A stretch of 64,000 nt of DNA from Wolbachia endosymbiont (group A) of Longitarsus flavicornis (lineage in GTDB: Bacteria; Pseudomonadota; Alphaproteobacteria; Rickettsiales; Anaplasmataceae): NCBI RefSeq assembly GCF_963931955.1, contig NZ_OZ008337.1:806001-870000 (forward strand), read 5' to 3'. The notes under the pieces were generated by a model. That model saw nothing but the letters and a program-made list of their open reading frames with translations. It did no database searches and was not told the DNA's origin. Of the stretch, positions 8,501-16,333 are shown one piece after another. A program made the position numbers and the translations under genes. Position 1 is the stretch's first letter. The number at the start of each line of letters is the position of its first letter.

Positions 8501-8836
8501 AAAATCAACATAAGGAATATCGCTGTTATTCTTGCGCTTTCTAAAAGACTCACTTACCAAAGTGACTAAATTAGTGTACCCTTGCTCATTTTTTGCAAGC
8601 AATAATATAGGTAAATTTTGTTCTGAATGTTTAACTATAATATTGCATCCTATTATTAGCTGTATTCCCCTACTTGCCGCATATTCTGAAAACTCGAGCG
8701 AGCCAAACAAGTTACCTGAATCAGTAATTGCAACCGCTGGCATTTTATTTCGCAAACAAAGGCCGATCAGCTCCTCAATTTTAACCGAGCTTTCAAGCAG
8801 CGAATAAACACTATGAACACGTAAGTGTATGAACAT
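5507..8836 (-). CDS. dnaE: DNA polymerase III alpha subunit
   Basis: The catalytic subunit of the replicative polymerase (C-family), 1109 residues. The N-terminal PHP domain begins FIHLRVHSVYSLLES, with AITDSGNLFGSLEF near residue 36. The palm carries GPGRGSGAGSIVAWG (340-354) and the catalytic Asp pair in MPDFDIDFCQEKRD (Asp384 and Asp386). The thumb/fingers include LYRPGPMDNIP and GFNKSHAAAYA. The C-terminal part has the OB-fold region. No separate exonuclease domain is seen, as expected when DnaQ is encoded elsewhere. The ATG start is 8 codons before HSVYS, which is normal. Its 3' end holds the -35 box of the rpsF operon. Confidence 0.97.
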   Translation of the reverse strand: MFIHLRVHSVYSLLESSVKIEELIGLCLRNKMPAVAITDSGNLFGSLEFSEYAASRGIQLIIGCNIIVKHSEQNLPILLLAKNEQGYTNLVTLVSESFRKRKNNSDIPYVDFDELLNLSTGLIALTGGCLAQLLLGQDKETVEKLLSAFNGHLYVELQRHGLSKELELEETLIDFAYQRNIPLVATNDVFFTNRSDYEAYDILTCISEGSYALENNRKKLTTEHYFKSVAEMEELFSDIPEAIHNTLVIAKRCSYMPRSRQPILPKFPCRENKTENEELREQAVAGLEFRIANETDIDLKQYYDRLNYELSVITSMNYSGYFLIVSDFIRWSKANGIPVGPGRGSGAGSIVAWGLQITDLDPIKFGLIFERFLNPDRISMPDFDIDFCQEKRDLVIDYVQKKYGYVAQIITFGKLQARAVLRDVGRVLQMPYSQVDKISKMVPFNPVNPVTLSQAIEFDQNLQKERDSDEVIAKLLGISLKLEGIYRHVSTHAAGVVICDQKLENFVPVYYDPNSALPITQYSMKYVEKAGLIKFDFLGLGTLTLIDHVCRLINRDRQKIDISSVPLDDQKTYEMLSSGDSIGVFQLESSGMREALIKLKPDCIEDIIALISLYRPGPMDNIPTYVARKHGLEKPDYIHPLLEGVLKETFGVIIYQEQVMEIARILSGYSLAEADLLRRAMGKKIKEEMDKQRELFIQGATKNGVDYDRASYIFDLVAKFAGYGFNKSHAAAYAVISYQTAYLKANYPLEFFTALMNLNIDDRDKLNLFYHAAKFSGVTVLSPDINKSQAEFSIENERIRYGIAALRNVGFSIAEGIVNVRSSACKDIWEFIQNSGHIINKRALESLIKSGAFDSVHKNRKQLYESMDMLIYFANKNKQDRESSQAALFGSLDVLKPKLENVEDFDEEEKLEHELFSLGFYLTNHPLEKFRTLLEKLNIGFIGENRTVKTAGVILNARMRTSERGRFVILTLSDPHNVSEIAFYNNEIIEEKRDLFSPGTFVIIDLEASENTTRLAGKDISEFTKRVTSTIKELVLTTECTDSQKAAMELNTILKDEGRTKIMLKLLLEKHKVSILLPGAYSIAPQVIYEISNLSWIKGVEINTNNLLI

Positions 8837-8955
8837 AAAAAACTTTAGACCAGTAATAAAAGGATAACATTAATTTACTCATGAGAACATAATTTTCATG
8901 AGAACAAAAGCCTATAAGATTTCTCAAATCTAAGGTTAAAATACAAAAAACTTCC

Positions 8956-8984
8956 TTGATAAGTTTCGCCAGCCCTCTTATCAT
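8956..8984 (+). promoter_or_regulatory. Promoter-like repeat, copy 1 (TTGATA-N17-TATCAT)
   Basis: TTGATA at 8956-8961 and TATCAT at 8979-8984 with a 17-bp spacer. The surrounding segment (about 8946-9002) is nearly identical to 58862-58919, where the boxes are TTGACA and TATCAT, also 17 bp apart. No gene on the plus strand follows here. The sequence about 30 bp downstream (9021-9043, ending GCCTACCAG) resembles the 3' end of terL at 60708-60728. Confidence 0.45.
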
Positions 8985-9045
8985 GAAACTGAAGCTATTT
9001 TATTTAACTTCGGTACGAACATTGCGATTTGGGCCTACCAGGAGA

Positions 9046-9133
9046 GTGTCATGAAAGTAGCTGACACTGGGATGACAGGAGAAGGGGCTACTGCCGTCAT
9101 AAAGGAACCAGTGTCAGCTACTCGGATGATACC
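9046..9133. repeat. Family A palindromic repeats between dnaE and qor
   Basis: GTCATGAAAGTAGCTGACAC and CCAGTGTCAGCTACTCGGAT are degenerate arms of the family A repeat around a short core. The 492-bp gap 8837-9328 as a whole contains only this, the promoter-like repeat before it and the family B repeat after it. No gene is seen. Confidence 0.6.
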
Positions 9134-9170
9134 TTTTTCTACTTAATTTGGGTTATGCAAGAAGTCTATT

Positions 9171-9240
9171 CGCGGTATAGATTCCGCTAACACGTAGCGG
9201 GATGACGGTTGTCGGTAAATCTAAGTCAGTTTAGCTATAT
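9171..9240. repeat. Family B palindromic repeat, copy 1
   Basis: CGCGGTATAG, then TTCCGCTAAC, then TAGCGGGATGACGG, followed by AATCTAAGT and TTTAGCTATA. The same order of blocks occurs at 52065-52156. It is distinct in sequence from the CCCAGTG family. Confidence 0.6.
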
Positions 9241-9328
9241 GCTTTTAATTTCCCCAAAAGGAGAATGAAATATGTGAAATTCTAGTTGATATAATTTAAT
9301 GAATGGTTAGTTTAAATTACTAATTTAT

Positions 9329-10306
9329 TTAAGAGACTTTGATGATATTTAGCCCACTCGCTTTTCTATTTTCCATATCACGATGTGCTTGAATTATTTC
9401 ATCAAATTTATATTTTTTATTGATCCGTACAGTTAAAAGTTTTTTTCTTATCATCTCGAAGATTTCCATTGTGGTAAGCACTAATGTGAATCTATCATGC
9501 TTATAATGATATATTAAGGTTCCAGTTGCAAATAACGAACGTGAACTAAGTAAAGAAAAACTAATAGGAGCGTTACCTGATATCTGCCCATAGGAAACGT
9601 ATATGCCGAACCTGCCTAAAGATTCAAAAGAGAGCTTACTTGTAGCGTAACCTATGGGGTCATATACTGCACCTACTCCTCTGTTTTGCGTAATCTCCAT
9701 AATTTTAGAAACGAAGTCTTTATCATTGTAGTTTATTGCGTATGTGCAGCCACTTTGTAAAGCTATTTTCATTTTTTCATCAGAGCTTACAGAACCTATC
9801 ACTACACCTTTTTTATCCTTTGCCCATTGGCATATTATTTGTCCTAAGCCACCATTAGCCCCATGAACTAGCACAAAAGCACCAGGCCTAACTTTATAAG
9901 ATTGATTAACTAAATAGTGAGCTGTCATACCTTTAAACAGCACTGCAGCAGCAACTTCATCAGATATGTCATCTGGAATTTTTATCAGATATTTCTGGTG
10001 TATAATGCGCTTTTCACAATATGCCCCTGGAGGAGCTGTGCAATATCCAACTCTATCTCCGACCTTCAACCCATCACTGATTTTTTTACCAAGCTTTTCA
10101 ATAACTCCCACTGCTTCTGCCCCAAGCACTGATGGTAAATTTTTAATTTTGCGCGTACCTTTTCTGTGCTCTAAATCATAACGATTTAAGCCGATAGTTG
10201 TGTGACGTACTAAAACTTCCTCGCCTTTTGGCTCACCTATACTCTTATCTACAAATTCTAATACTTCTGGTCCTCCAGTTTTTTTTATTTGTATAGCTCT
10301 AACCAT
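9329..10306 (-). CDS. qor: NAD(P)H:quinone oxidoreductase, zinc-independent MDR family
   Basis: A 325-residue medium-chain dehydrogenase/reductase of the quinone oxidoreductase type. The N-terminal GroES-like domain contains GLNRYDLEHRKG and LGAEAVGVIEKLG. The Rossmann fold has VHGANGGLGQIICQWAK (about residues 148-164), and GVGAVYDPIG follows. Zinc-binding Cys/His ligands of alcohol dehydrogenases are missing. It probably reduces quinones or enals with NADPH, but substrate assignment by family is weak. It is transcribed alone on the minus strand between repeat-rich spacers. Confidence 0.85.
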   Translation of the reverse strand: MVRAIQIKKTGGPEVLEFVDKSIGEPKGEEVLVRHTTIGLNRYDLEHRKGTRKIKNLPSVLGAEAVGVIEKLGKKISDGLKVGDRVGYCTAPPGAYCEKRIIHQKYLIKIPDDISDEVAAAVLFKGMTAHYLVNQSYKVRPGAFVLVHGANGGLGQIICQWAKDKKGVVIGSVSSDEKMKIALQSGCTYAINYNDKDFVSKIMEITQNRGVGAVYDPIGYATSKLSFESLGRFGIYVSYGQISGNAPISFSLLSSRSLFATGTLIYHYKHDRFTLVLTTMEIFEMIRKKLLTVRINKKYKFDEIIQAHRDMENRKASGLNIIKVS

Positions 10307-10403
10307 GATGAATGTAAGATAAAAACTTTGATTATGTTATCTAATAATTAATATTTTGCAAAGTCATTGTTTCCACAATCAATAGACTTCTTGCGTTACC
10401 TCT

Positions 10404-10435
10404 TGTCATCCCAGTGTCAGCTACTCGGATGACAC
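10404..10435. repeat. Family A palindromic repeat
   Basis: GTCATCCCAGTGTCAGCTACTCGGATGACA, read in two pieces (GTCATCCCAGTG and CTACTCGGATGACA), forms an imperfect hairpin in the 169-bp gap between ctaG and qor. It lies downstream of qor on neither side as a terminator: no T-run follows. Confidence 0.6.
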
Positions 10436-10475
10436 CCTATTGATTACTGAAATGACACGGTTTGCAAACATTCTG

Positions 10476-11012
10476 TTACTTAAGCTTAAAAAACGTGTAT
10501 GACAGTGTTATTTCGCTCAAATCTTTTGTATTGTTATCAAGCATTATCTCAGGATCTATATAGAAAGATACGGGCATAGCTGCTTTTTGTTTTGGTAGCA
10601 ACATTTGCTCTTCAAAACAAAAGCATGCAACTTTATTGAAATACTTACCTGCTTTGAAAGGCGTAACATTATACACCGCCATTCCAAATGAAGGCTGATC
10701 AGATAGATTTTTTGCGTAATAAAACGCTAAACTTTGTTCTCCTATGTTTACATCAACGTAGTTAGTTTCTGATTTAAATTCCCAAGGTAGATCGGACATT
10801 ATATCAGCATTGAAGTGAACCCTGATTTTTTGGTCAGTTGCACTTATTGTTGCATTAGTTACTTTTTTTATTGTGCCACCATATCCAGTAGCTTTACAAA
10901 AAATGCTATATAATGGTACCGATGCATATGTAAGACATATCATCGACACAACTAAAGATACTAAAAAGAAAACTATAGAATTCTTACTGCCTTTCCTTAA
11001 AAAGGAAAACAT
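10476..11012 (-). CDS. ctaG: Cytochrome c oxidase assembly protein CtaG (Cox11)
   Basis: Cox11/CtaG delivers copper to the CuB site of cytochrome c oxidase. One N-terminal membrane anchor (residues about 12-31) is followed by YSIFCKATGYGG, with the conserved Cys39, and an exposed immunoglobulin-like domain. The copper motif CFCF is at 130-133, followed by EEQ, and FYIDPEI near 151-157. The length of 178 is normal for the family. It directly follows the BI-1 gene (start codon adjacent to that gene's stop), so the two are probably co-transcribed. Confidence 0.95.
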   Translation of the reverse strand: MFSFLRKGSKNSIVFFLVSLVVSMICLTYASVPLYSIFCKATGYGGTIKKVTNATISATDQKIRVHFNADIMSDLPWEFKSETNYVDVNIGEQSLAFYYAKNLSDQPSFGMAVYNVTPFKAGKYFNKVACFCFEEQMLLPKQKAAMPVSFYIDPEIMLDNNTKDLSEITLSYTFFKLK

Positions 11013-11735
11013 CTAATCCCTATTGTTGAACAAGTTAAGTAACCTGAGTAGATTGAGAAATATATTAATAAAGTCAAAATAAAGATTAGTTGCACCGAGT
11101 ATTGCCAATTTAGTAGTAGCAACTTCTGATCCGTCATTATATTTATAATAAACGTCCTTGATTCTTTGAGCATCATACGCAGTCATTAAGGTAAATACTA
11201 TTACTGATATGAACGATATTGCAAAATAGAGAGGACTACTTCCAAGGAATAAATTTACTATAGACGCGATAATTAACCCCAAGACTCCCATAATCAAGAA
11301 AGAGCCCATACTTGTAAGATCTCTTTTTGTGGTATTACCATATAAAGCCATAGAGCCAAACATAATTGATGTAATGAAAAACGCTCTTGCTATATTTTCT
11401 GCAGTATAAACTATAAAAATATAAGATAAGGAAAGCCCCATCAACACTGAGAACGAGAAAAATATAGTAACGGCAGACTGAGCACTTAGGTGTTGAATTC
11501 TATAAGACATGTAGAACACCAATGCAACCGGAGATAACATTACCACAAGCGATAGAACGGGATTAGAATGAATTACCTGAAAAAGACCTGAAAACACCGT
11601 TAGGAACGCGACAAGCCCTGTAACACCCAAAGCTAAAGCCATGTAGTTATATACTTTAGTTAGGTAACTTCTAAGCCCAGCACTGTAGTAAGCGCCTTGA
11701 GAGCGAATATCCTGTTCATTTCTCATATAAGACAT
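11013..11735 (-). CDS. Bax inhibitor-1/YccA family membrane protein
   Basis: A 240-residue protein with about seven hydrophobic segments, matching the BI-1/YccA (UPF0005) family. Diagnostic parts are YNYMALALGVTGLVAF near the N-terminus and VFTLMTAYDAQRIKDVYY before the last helices. Family members are pH-sensitive Ca2+ leak channels or modulators of the FtsH protease. I chose the ATG at 11735 (MSYMRNEQ) because AAAGGAG lies 7 bases upstream; a start 7 codons earlier is possible. It is followed without gap by ctaG. Confidence 0.88.
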   Translation of the reverse strand: MSYMRNEQDIRSQGAYYSAGLRSYLTKVYNYMALALGVTGLVAFLTVFSGLFQVIHSNPVLSLVVMLSPVALVFYMSYRIQHLSAQSAVTIFFSFSVLMGLSLSYIFIVYTAENIARAFFITSIMFGSMALYGNTTKRDLTSMGSFLIMGVLGLIIASIVNLFLGSSPLYFAISFISVIVFTLMTAYDAQRIKDVYYKYNDGSEVATTKLAILGATNLYFDFINIFLNLLRLLNLFNNRD

Positions 11736-11814
11736 AATATAACTCCTTTTATCCATTACTTAACACATTATAATATAAAACCACATTTTTATCAAGTGTT
11801 TTTATTATAAACAG

Positions 11815-12579
11815 CTATGCGCTGGCATTTGTTTTAATATAAATAGAATATAGGCCTATTGCCGCTGCATTTGAAACATTTAAACTGTTAATTGCATTTG
11901 ACATTGGTATTTTTAAAAGATAATCACAGTTTTCTTTAACTAGTCTTCGTACCCCTTTCTCTTCAGAACCAAAAATAATTACTCTTTTTTTCTCAAAACT
12001 CTTTATTTCATCTATATTTTCTTTAGTATTGCAATCAAACCCATAACACCAGTAACCGACCTTTTTTAAATACTGCATAGTTTTTACTATATTTGTAACG
12101 TATATTAGTGGGACAATATCTAATGCTCCGCTTGCTGCTTTTGCAATAGATGCATTTTCACTCGGTGAGTGGTTATGTGGTAAAACCAATGCATTGACAT
12201 TAAAACAAGCTGAAGTTCTTAAAATTGACCCAATATTGTGTGTGTCAGTGACTTGATCTAAAATGACTATAGTAGAGCTGTTGTTTGAGCTTTCAGCTAT
12301 TTCTTCGATGCTTAAGTTATGAAGGATAGGAGCAACTTTTAAAGCAATTCCTTGATGATTAGCACCTTTGGGTAAAACGTCATTAAGTATTTTGTTTTCT
12401 ACTAATCGAACTTTAATGCCCTTACTATTTGCACATTGCTTAATTTCTTTTTCGTGTTCTCTATAGAAATTTTCTGTTACTAACAGTTCTATACACCGCC
12501 TATTTTTATTCTTCAGTGCTGACATGCAGGTGTGCTTTCCATACAGCCAAAAATTCTCATTAGTTTTTGACGATTTCAT
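11815..12579 (-). CDS. rlmB: TrmH/SpoU-family 23S rRNA 2'-O-ribose methyltransferase (RlmB-like)
   Basis: A 254-residue SPOUT methyltransferase. The N-terminal substrate-binding domain (ENFWLYGKHTCMSALKN to about residue 85) precedes the knotted domain with motif 1 DTHNIGSILRTSACFNVNAL, motif 2 IIFGSEEKGVR and motif 3 MSNAINSLNVSNAAAIGLY. These match RlmB, which methylates the ribose of a guanosine in 23S rRNA. The exact target cannot be read from sequence. It is transcribed divergently from the Smr gene. Confidence 0.88.
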   Translation of the reverse strand: MKSSKTNENFWLYGKHTCMSALKNKNRRCIELLVTENFYREHEKEIKQCANSKGIKVRLVENKILNDVLPKGANHQGIALKVAPILHNLSIEEIAESSNNSSTIVILDQVTDTHNIGSILRTSACFNVNALVLPHNHSPSENASIAKAASGALDIVPLIYVTNIVKTMQYLKKVGYWCYGFDCNTKENIDEIKSFEKKRVIIFGSEEKGVRRLVKENCDYLLKIPMSNAINSLNVSNAAAIGLYSIYIKTNASA

Positions 12580-12671
12580 CGTATTATTGAAAATCGGGTT
12601 TTTATAGAATAAGCAACATTTTACTATGTTTGAATATTGTTGTAAAATTATACAATTCGATTAATGCGTTT

Positions 12672-13166
12672 ATGTCGGACGATGAGTTGGATTGGCAAAA
12701 AAATGTTAAGCCAATAAAATGTGGAAAAGTTACTTTGAAAGTTGATCATAAAGTAAATATAAAGTCTATGGTTGATAAAGGTACCTCCGACTTACAAGGG
12801 AATTTTCTTAATACCAATAATAGTAACTCATCATTTTGTCTTGACCAAAACACAAAATCAAAAGTTGATAGGGGTAAATATTTTATAAGCGATAAGCTCG
12901 ATTTGCATGGCTATAATATAGAGGATGCTTACTGTAAATTGATAGATTTTATTATCAAAAATTATCGAGCAGGAAATAGATGTTTATTGGTAATTACGGG
13001 ATACGGCAGTGCAACAAACAAAACAGACACTATAAAGAGTAACTTAAATAAATGGTTAAATGACACTAAAATCCAGCATATGGTTCTATACTACCAACAA
13101 GCTACGAAAAAACATGGTGGTAAAGGGGCTTTTTATGTTTTATTAAGAAGGCTTAGGCCCTATTAG
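12672..13166 (+). CDS. Smr-domain protein
   Basis: A 164-residue protein. The C-terminal half is an Smr (small MutS-related) domain: LDLHGYNIEDAYCKLIDFI, then CLLVITGYGS in place of the usual IHGKG, and GAFYVLLRR at the end. Smr domains of this stand-alone type are nucleases or RNA/DNA-binding modules; the role in Rickettsiales is not known. The frame extends upstream to a TTG at 12630. I prefer the ATG at 12672 because MSDDELDWQKNVKPIK resembles the usual start of alphaproteobacterial homologues. Confidence 0.8.
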   Translation: MSDDELDWQKNVKPIKCGKVTLKVDHKVNIKSMVDKGTSDLQGNFLNTNNSNSSFCLDQNTKSKVDRGKYFISDKLDLHGYNIEDAYCKLIDFIIKNYRAGNRCLLVITGYGSATNKTDTIKSNLNKWLNDTKIQHMVLYYQQATKKHGGKGAFYVLLRRLRPY

Positions 13167-13281
13167 CTGCTTAAGTTTCCTTTTAAGCCTTAATTTTTCT
13201 TGTATAACCATACAGTGTTCGGCAGCGCGTGACGCGCAACTGTACGAACATTGTCTATCAGAAGGGCAATGCCTCCTTCTC

Positions 13282-13377
13282 CTGTCATCCAAGTGCCAAG
13301 CACTGGAATCCAGCTTTTATGTTGTATAGTGCACAATCAATTTTTCTGGATCCCAGTGTCAGCTACTCGGATGACAC
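13282..13377. repeat. Family A composite repeat
   Basis: Two palindromic arms, GTCATCCAAGTGCCAAGCAC at the left and CCCAGTGTCAGCTACTCGGA at the right, enclose about 45 bp of core. It lies in the 358-bp gap 13167-13524, which has no credible gene. The gap also holds GTTCATACGGTTGTGCGCAT and a transcription terminator. Confidence 0.6.
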
Positions 13378-13465
13378 CCTTCCTAGCGGAGAAATCATAA
13401 TGTTCATACGGTTGTGCGCATAACGCTGGACTCTTTATGGTCAAACCTTCAGTTAGAAAAAACAA

Positions 13466-13498
13466 AAAAGGATGTTACTCATTGAGTAACATCCTTTT
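13466..13498 (-). terminator. Rho-independent terminator of the 527-residue gene
   Basis: A perfect 15-bp inverted repeat (AAAAGGATGTTACTC and GAGTAACATCCTTTT, loop of 3). On the minus strand the stem is followed by a T-rich tail (TTTTTTGTTTTTTC), and it lies 27 bp past the stop of the 13525-15108 gene. Confidence 0.85.
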
Positions 13499-13524
13499 GG
13501 AGAAGGTGAGTGGTTTTGTTTACG

Positions 13525-15108
13525 CTACTTACCAGCTATAACTTCTGGCTGCTGTAGACTAATGTGAACCTCAGACTTATACGTACGAGGCTCTTCTAGA
13601 CTTAAGTCATCTAAAGAAAGACTCAGCTTCTTTGGCGTAGAAGAACCAGAACCCATGCCACTATCAATAGAAGGGCTTCCAGGCACCTTTGGTGGAGCAA
13701 CTGGAGTAAGACTATTAGAACGAGAACGGTTTGCTCCTATTGTTGCAGTTTTATTAGTATTCTCAATTGGAGTAGGAGTATCAACGTAAAAGCGACTATT
13801 TCCTACTTGTCTAGATGACGTGTCTGATTCAGAAAGAACTTGATATTTAATTTCAGAAGTTTTTTCTGACTTTTTGCCACTTTTGAAAGGTGATGAAACC
13901 TTATCCCAAAGTGAAGTAGCTGTTTTCACTTCTTTATGGTTTGCAGGATTTAACAATTCCGCTTCACTGCTAATGGTACTGTCAGTACTTACAGAATTTA
14001 GAAAACTCATTGAACTGCTTCTTGATGAGCTGTTTTCAAAAGATTGCATTGAACCTTTTCTGATACCATACTTTCCTGCTACTTCATTAAGGTTCTCTAT
14101 AGAGTTAGAAAGTTTATGCTCTGTTTTGCATTTTTTAATAATCTCCTCAATTTCATTATGATGTTCAGAGAAAATTTCATAAAGACTATTATTATCCTTA
14201 GACAACAAATTTTGCAACTTCTTAGCGTCTAATTTATTGACAAAATCTACTTGCTGTTTCAACCGGTTGATCAACTGGTCCTTTTTGGCACCTTGTGGAC
14301 CACCAACAGAATAAGCTTTCTCTAATATTTTTCCCTTCAATTCAGAGAATATCTTTTTAATTAAAACAGAGTTATCTACGGCTTTGTCTTCAAGCATTTC
14401 CTTAATAAACATCTCCTTTACACTATTGAAATTCCCTGTTTTTTCTTCTGTTTTCAAAACAACAGTTTGACCTTCGTTACCTATTGAATATGAGATGCCG
14501 TCTAAACTAGACATGCTCACACCACTATTACTCATCTTTCTCCCAAATTTTTGAACGCCATCTCCCATTGCTCTTAATGCAGAACTAGTTCCCTCTCTTG
14601 TTGCCTGTCCCACAGAACTTACAGCTTCTTTTACTGAGTCCTTAGCATGCACAGCACCATCTTTAATTTTTCCTGCAGCGTATGTTGATGCGTCCTTAAC
14701 TTTCTCAGCAGTATATTTCGCCCCATCAACTGTCTTTTCTGCTGACCACTTGAGCCCTTTATATCCAGATTGAACTGCTTTTACAGCGACTTTTACAGCG
14801 AAATATAAAGCAAGACCAACTATAGCACCTGGTATAGCAAGTGTTGCACCAACTGCCAAAAGTGGTAGTACTGCCGTAAATAACCCACTTGCTGTACTTA
14901 CTACAAGAATCTTATCTCCTTGTTTCATCTTAGAGAATTCTGTATCTCCTTTTAACAGGTCAGTTATTCTTTCTTTTAGCTTCTTGTGATCATTAGCAAT
15001 ATCTGAATTTGATAGATTTTGCATAGTTTTATTCAAATCAAGACTACCTTCTTGTTGTAGGTCTATTTCAGTTTCAACAAAATTTGAACTTTTTTTATCA
15101 GGTAACAT
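13525..15108 (-). CDS. Hypothetical protein with hydrophobic hairpin and LEA-like repeats
   Basis: Not recognised as a named family. The 527-residue product has a polar N-terminus, a hydrophobic stretch near residues 66-111 (LPLLAVGATLAIPGAIVGLA and flanks) that could form a membrane hairpin, then an Ala/Lys-rich amphipathic run of about 11-residue repeats (AEKVKDASTYAAGKIKDG, HAKDSVKEAVSS), a helical middle and a Ser/Pro/Thr-rich disordered C-terminus with VAPPKVPGSPSIDSG. The ATG at 15108 is preceded by GAGG at 6 bases; a GTG 4 codons earlier is the alternative. A strong terminator follows. The architecture suggests a membrane-associated or secreted effector (inference). Confidence 0.75.
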   Translation of the reverse strand: MLPDKKSSNFVETEIDLQQEGSLDLNKTMQNLSNSDIANDHKKLKERITDLLKGDTEFSKMKQGDKILVVSTASGLFTAVLPLLAVGATLAIPGAIVGLALYFAVKVAVKAVQSGYKGLKWSAEKTVDGAKYTAEKVKDASTYAAGKIKDGAVHAKDSVKEAVSSVGQATREGTSSALRAMGDGVQKFGRKMSNSGVSMSSLDGISYSIGNEGQTVVLKTEEKTGNFNSVKEMFIKEMLEDKAVDNSVLIKKIFSELKGKILEKAYSVGGPQGAKKDQLINRLKQQVDFVNKLDAKKLQNLLSKDNNSLYEIFSEHHNEIEEIIKKCKTEHKLSNSIENLNEVAGKYGIRKGSMQSFENSSSRSSSMSFLNSVSTDSTISSEAELLNPANHKEVKTATSLWDKVSSPFKSGKKSEKTSEIKYQVLSESDTSSRQVGNSRFYVDTPTPIENTNKTATIGANRSRSNSLTPVAPPKVPGSPSIDSGMGSGSSTPKKLSLSLDDLSLEEPRTYKSEVHISLQQPEVIAGK

Positions 15109-15330
15109 TTTTATCCTCACTATTAATTAAATATATTATAATTGTATTCCTTGATTCTTAAGTTAGTGTTAAACTGATTGCCAGTATTTATTTGTCTTCG
15201 AATAATTTCGCTTGACGTGTTTTTTGGTGACGTGGAAAATTAAACTGTATGGATGCTGTTACCAGCAGGCAAGTCGCTGACACACAAATGTACAAACATT
15301 GTAATATGACAAGATTTTACAGAGTAAACG

Positions 15331-15437
15331 ATGTCATTCCAGTCTGAAATCCAGGTTGCTCACAAGCAAACTAGCATAGAAAGTGGTTACAACGCTTTCG
15401 ATGAGATTGCAGGAAGGCTGGATTCCAGACTGGAATA
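15331..15437. repeat. Family A composite repeat, interrupted at its end by ISWpi1 copy 2
   Basis: ATGTCATTCCAGTCTGAAAT begins the left arm and GGCTGGATTCCAGACTGGAA the right arm. The expected closing arm ATGACA is missing because ISWpi1 starts at 15438. The 317-bp gap 15121-15437 otherwise holds no gene; TGTACAAACATTG at about 15290 is a short motif that recurs near 9014 and 13238. Confidence 0.6.
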
Positions 15438-16329
15438 GACTTCTTTCAAAATTGTTAGAGGGAGTGTAAGATGAAGTATTTGAAAGCATGAAATATAAGG
15501 AAATAGAAAAGTTAGAAGGAGAAAAGTTTCGACGTTTAACAGGGGTAAAAAAAGCAACATTTGAGCGAATGGTAGAAATTCTAGAAGTGGAGGATAAAAG
15601 AAAAAAAGCTAGAAGTGGAAGAAAAAGTAAACTTTGCATAGAAGACAGGCTACTTATGGCACTGGAATATATAAGAGAATATCGTACATATTTTCATATT
15701 GGGCAAAGCTATGGCATGAGTGAAAGTAACAGTTTTAAAATAATAAGATAGGTAGAAGACATATTAATAAAACATCCAGATTTTGCATTACCAGGAAAAA
15801 AAGAGCTATTAAAGAGTGATGTAGAATATGAAGTTTTAGTAATAGACGGAACTGAAACGCCAGTAGAGAGACCAAAAAAAAGCAAAAGCCCTTCTACTCT
15901 GGAAAGAAAAAAAGGCATACTATAAAAACACAAATAGTAACAGAGAAGAAGAGTAAAAAAGTCATATGCACATCTTTCTCGAATGGTAGAAAACACGATT
16001 TTCGGATGTTTAGAGAATCAAAGGTAGCAATATTACCGGACACCAAAATCTTAGCTGATGCCGGCTACAGGGGAATGCAGAAGATACACAAAAATGTTGT
16101 ATTACCGCACAGGAAAATGAAAAAGAATCCGTTAAGCAAAGAACAAAAAAAAGAGAACAGGGCACTTATGAGCCAAAGGGCAATTGTTGAAAACGTAATT
16201 GGCTTATTGAAAAGGTTTAAAATCATCTCGGACAGGTATAGAAACCGACGAAAACGTTTTGGTTTAAGGTTTAATTTGATTGCTGCAATTCACAATTTTG
16301 AGCTCCATACATGAATTTTGAAAGAAGTC
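15438..16329 (+). mobile_element. ISWpi1-like element (IS5 family), copy 2
   Basis: An 892-bp element with the same terminal inverted repeats as copy 1 and TA at both borders (15436-15437 and 16330-16331). It is inserted in the end of a palindromic repeat and is separated by only 4 bp from the inverted repeat of the IS4-family element that follows. Confidence 0.9.
15488..16314 (+). pseudogene. ISWpi1 transposase, nonsense-inactivated
   Basis: Same structure as copy 1. OrfA from ATG 15488 stops at TAG 15749-15751 (after SFKIIR). The -1 frameshift site is the A7 run at 15907-15913, and OrfB ends at 16314. The DDE residues in VIDGTE, LADAGYRG and IVENVIG are all preserved. Apart from the nonsense codon and the normal frameshift, nothing else appears damaged. 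Confidence 0.85.
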
Positions 16330-16333
16330 TATT

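Noticed and set aside
9156..9172. GCAAGAAGTCTATT near 9160 and its complement near 10385 look like an ISWpi1 end
   Set aside because: Only about 8-10 bases match the inverted repeat and there is no element between them.
10404..10435. Hairpin downstream of qor considered as a terminator
   Set aside because: It belongs to the dispersed palindromic family and lacks a T-run.
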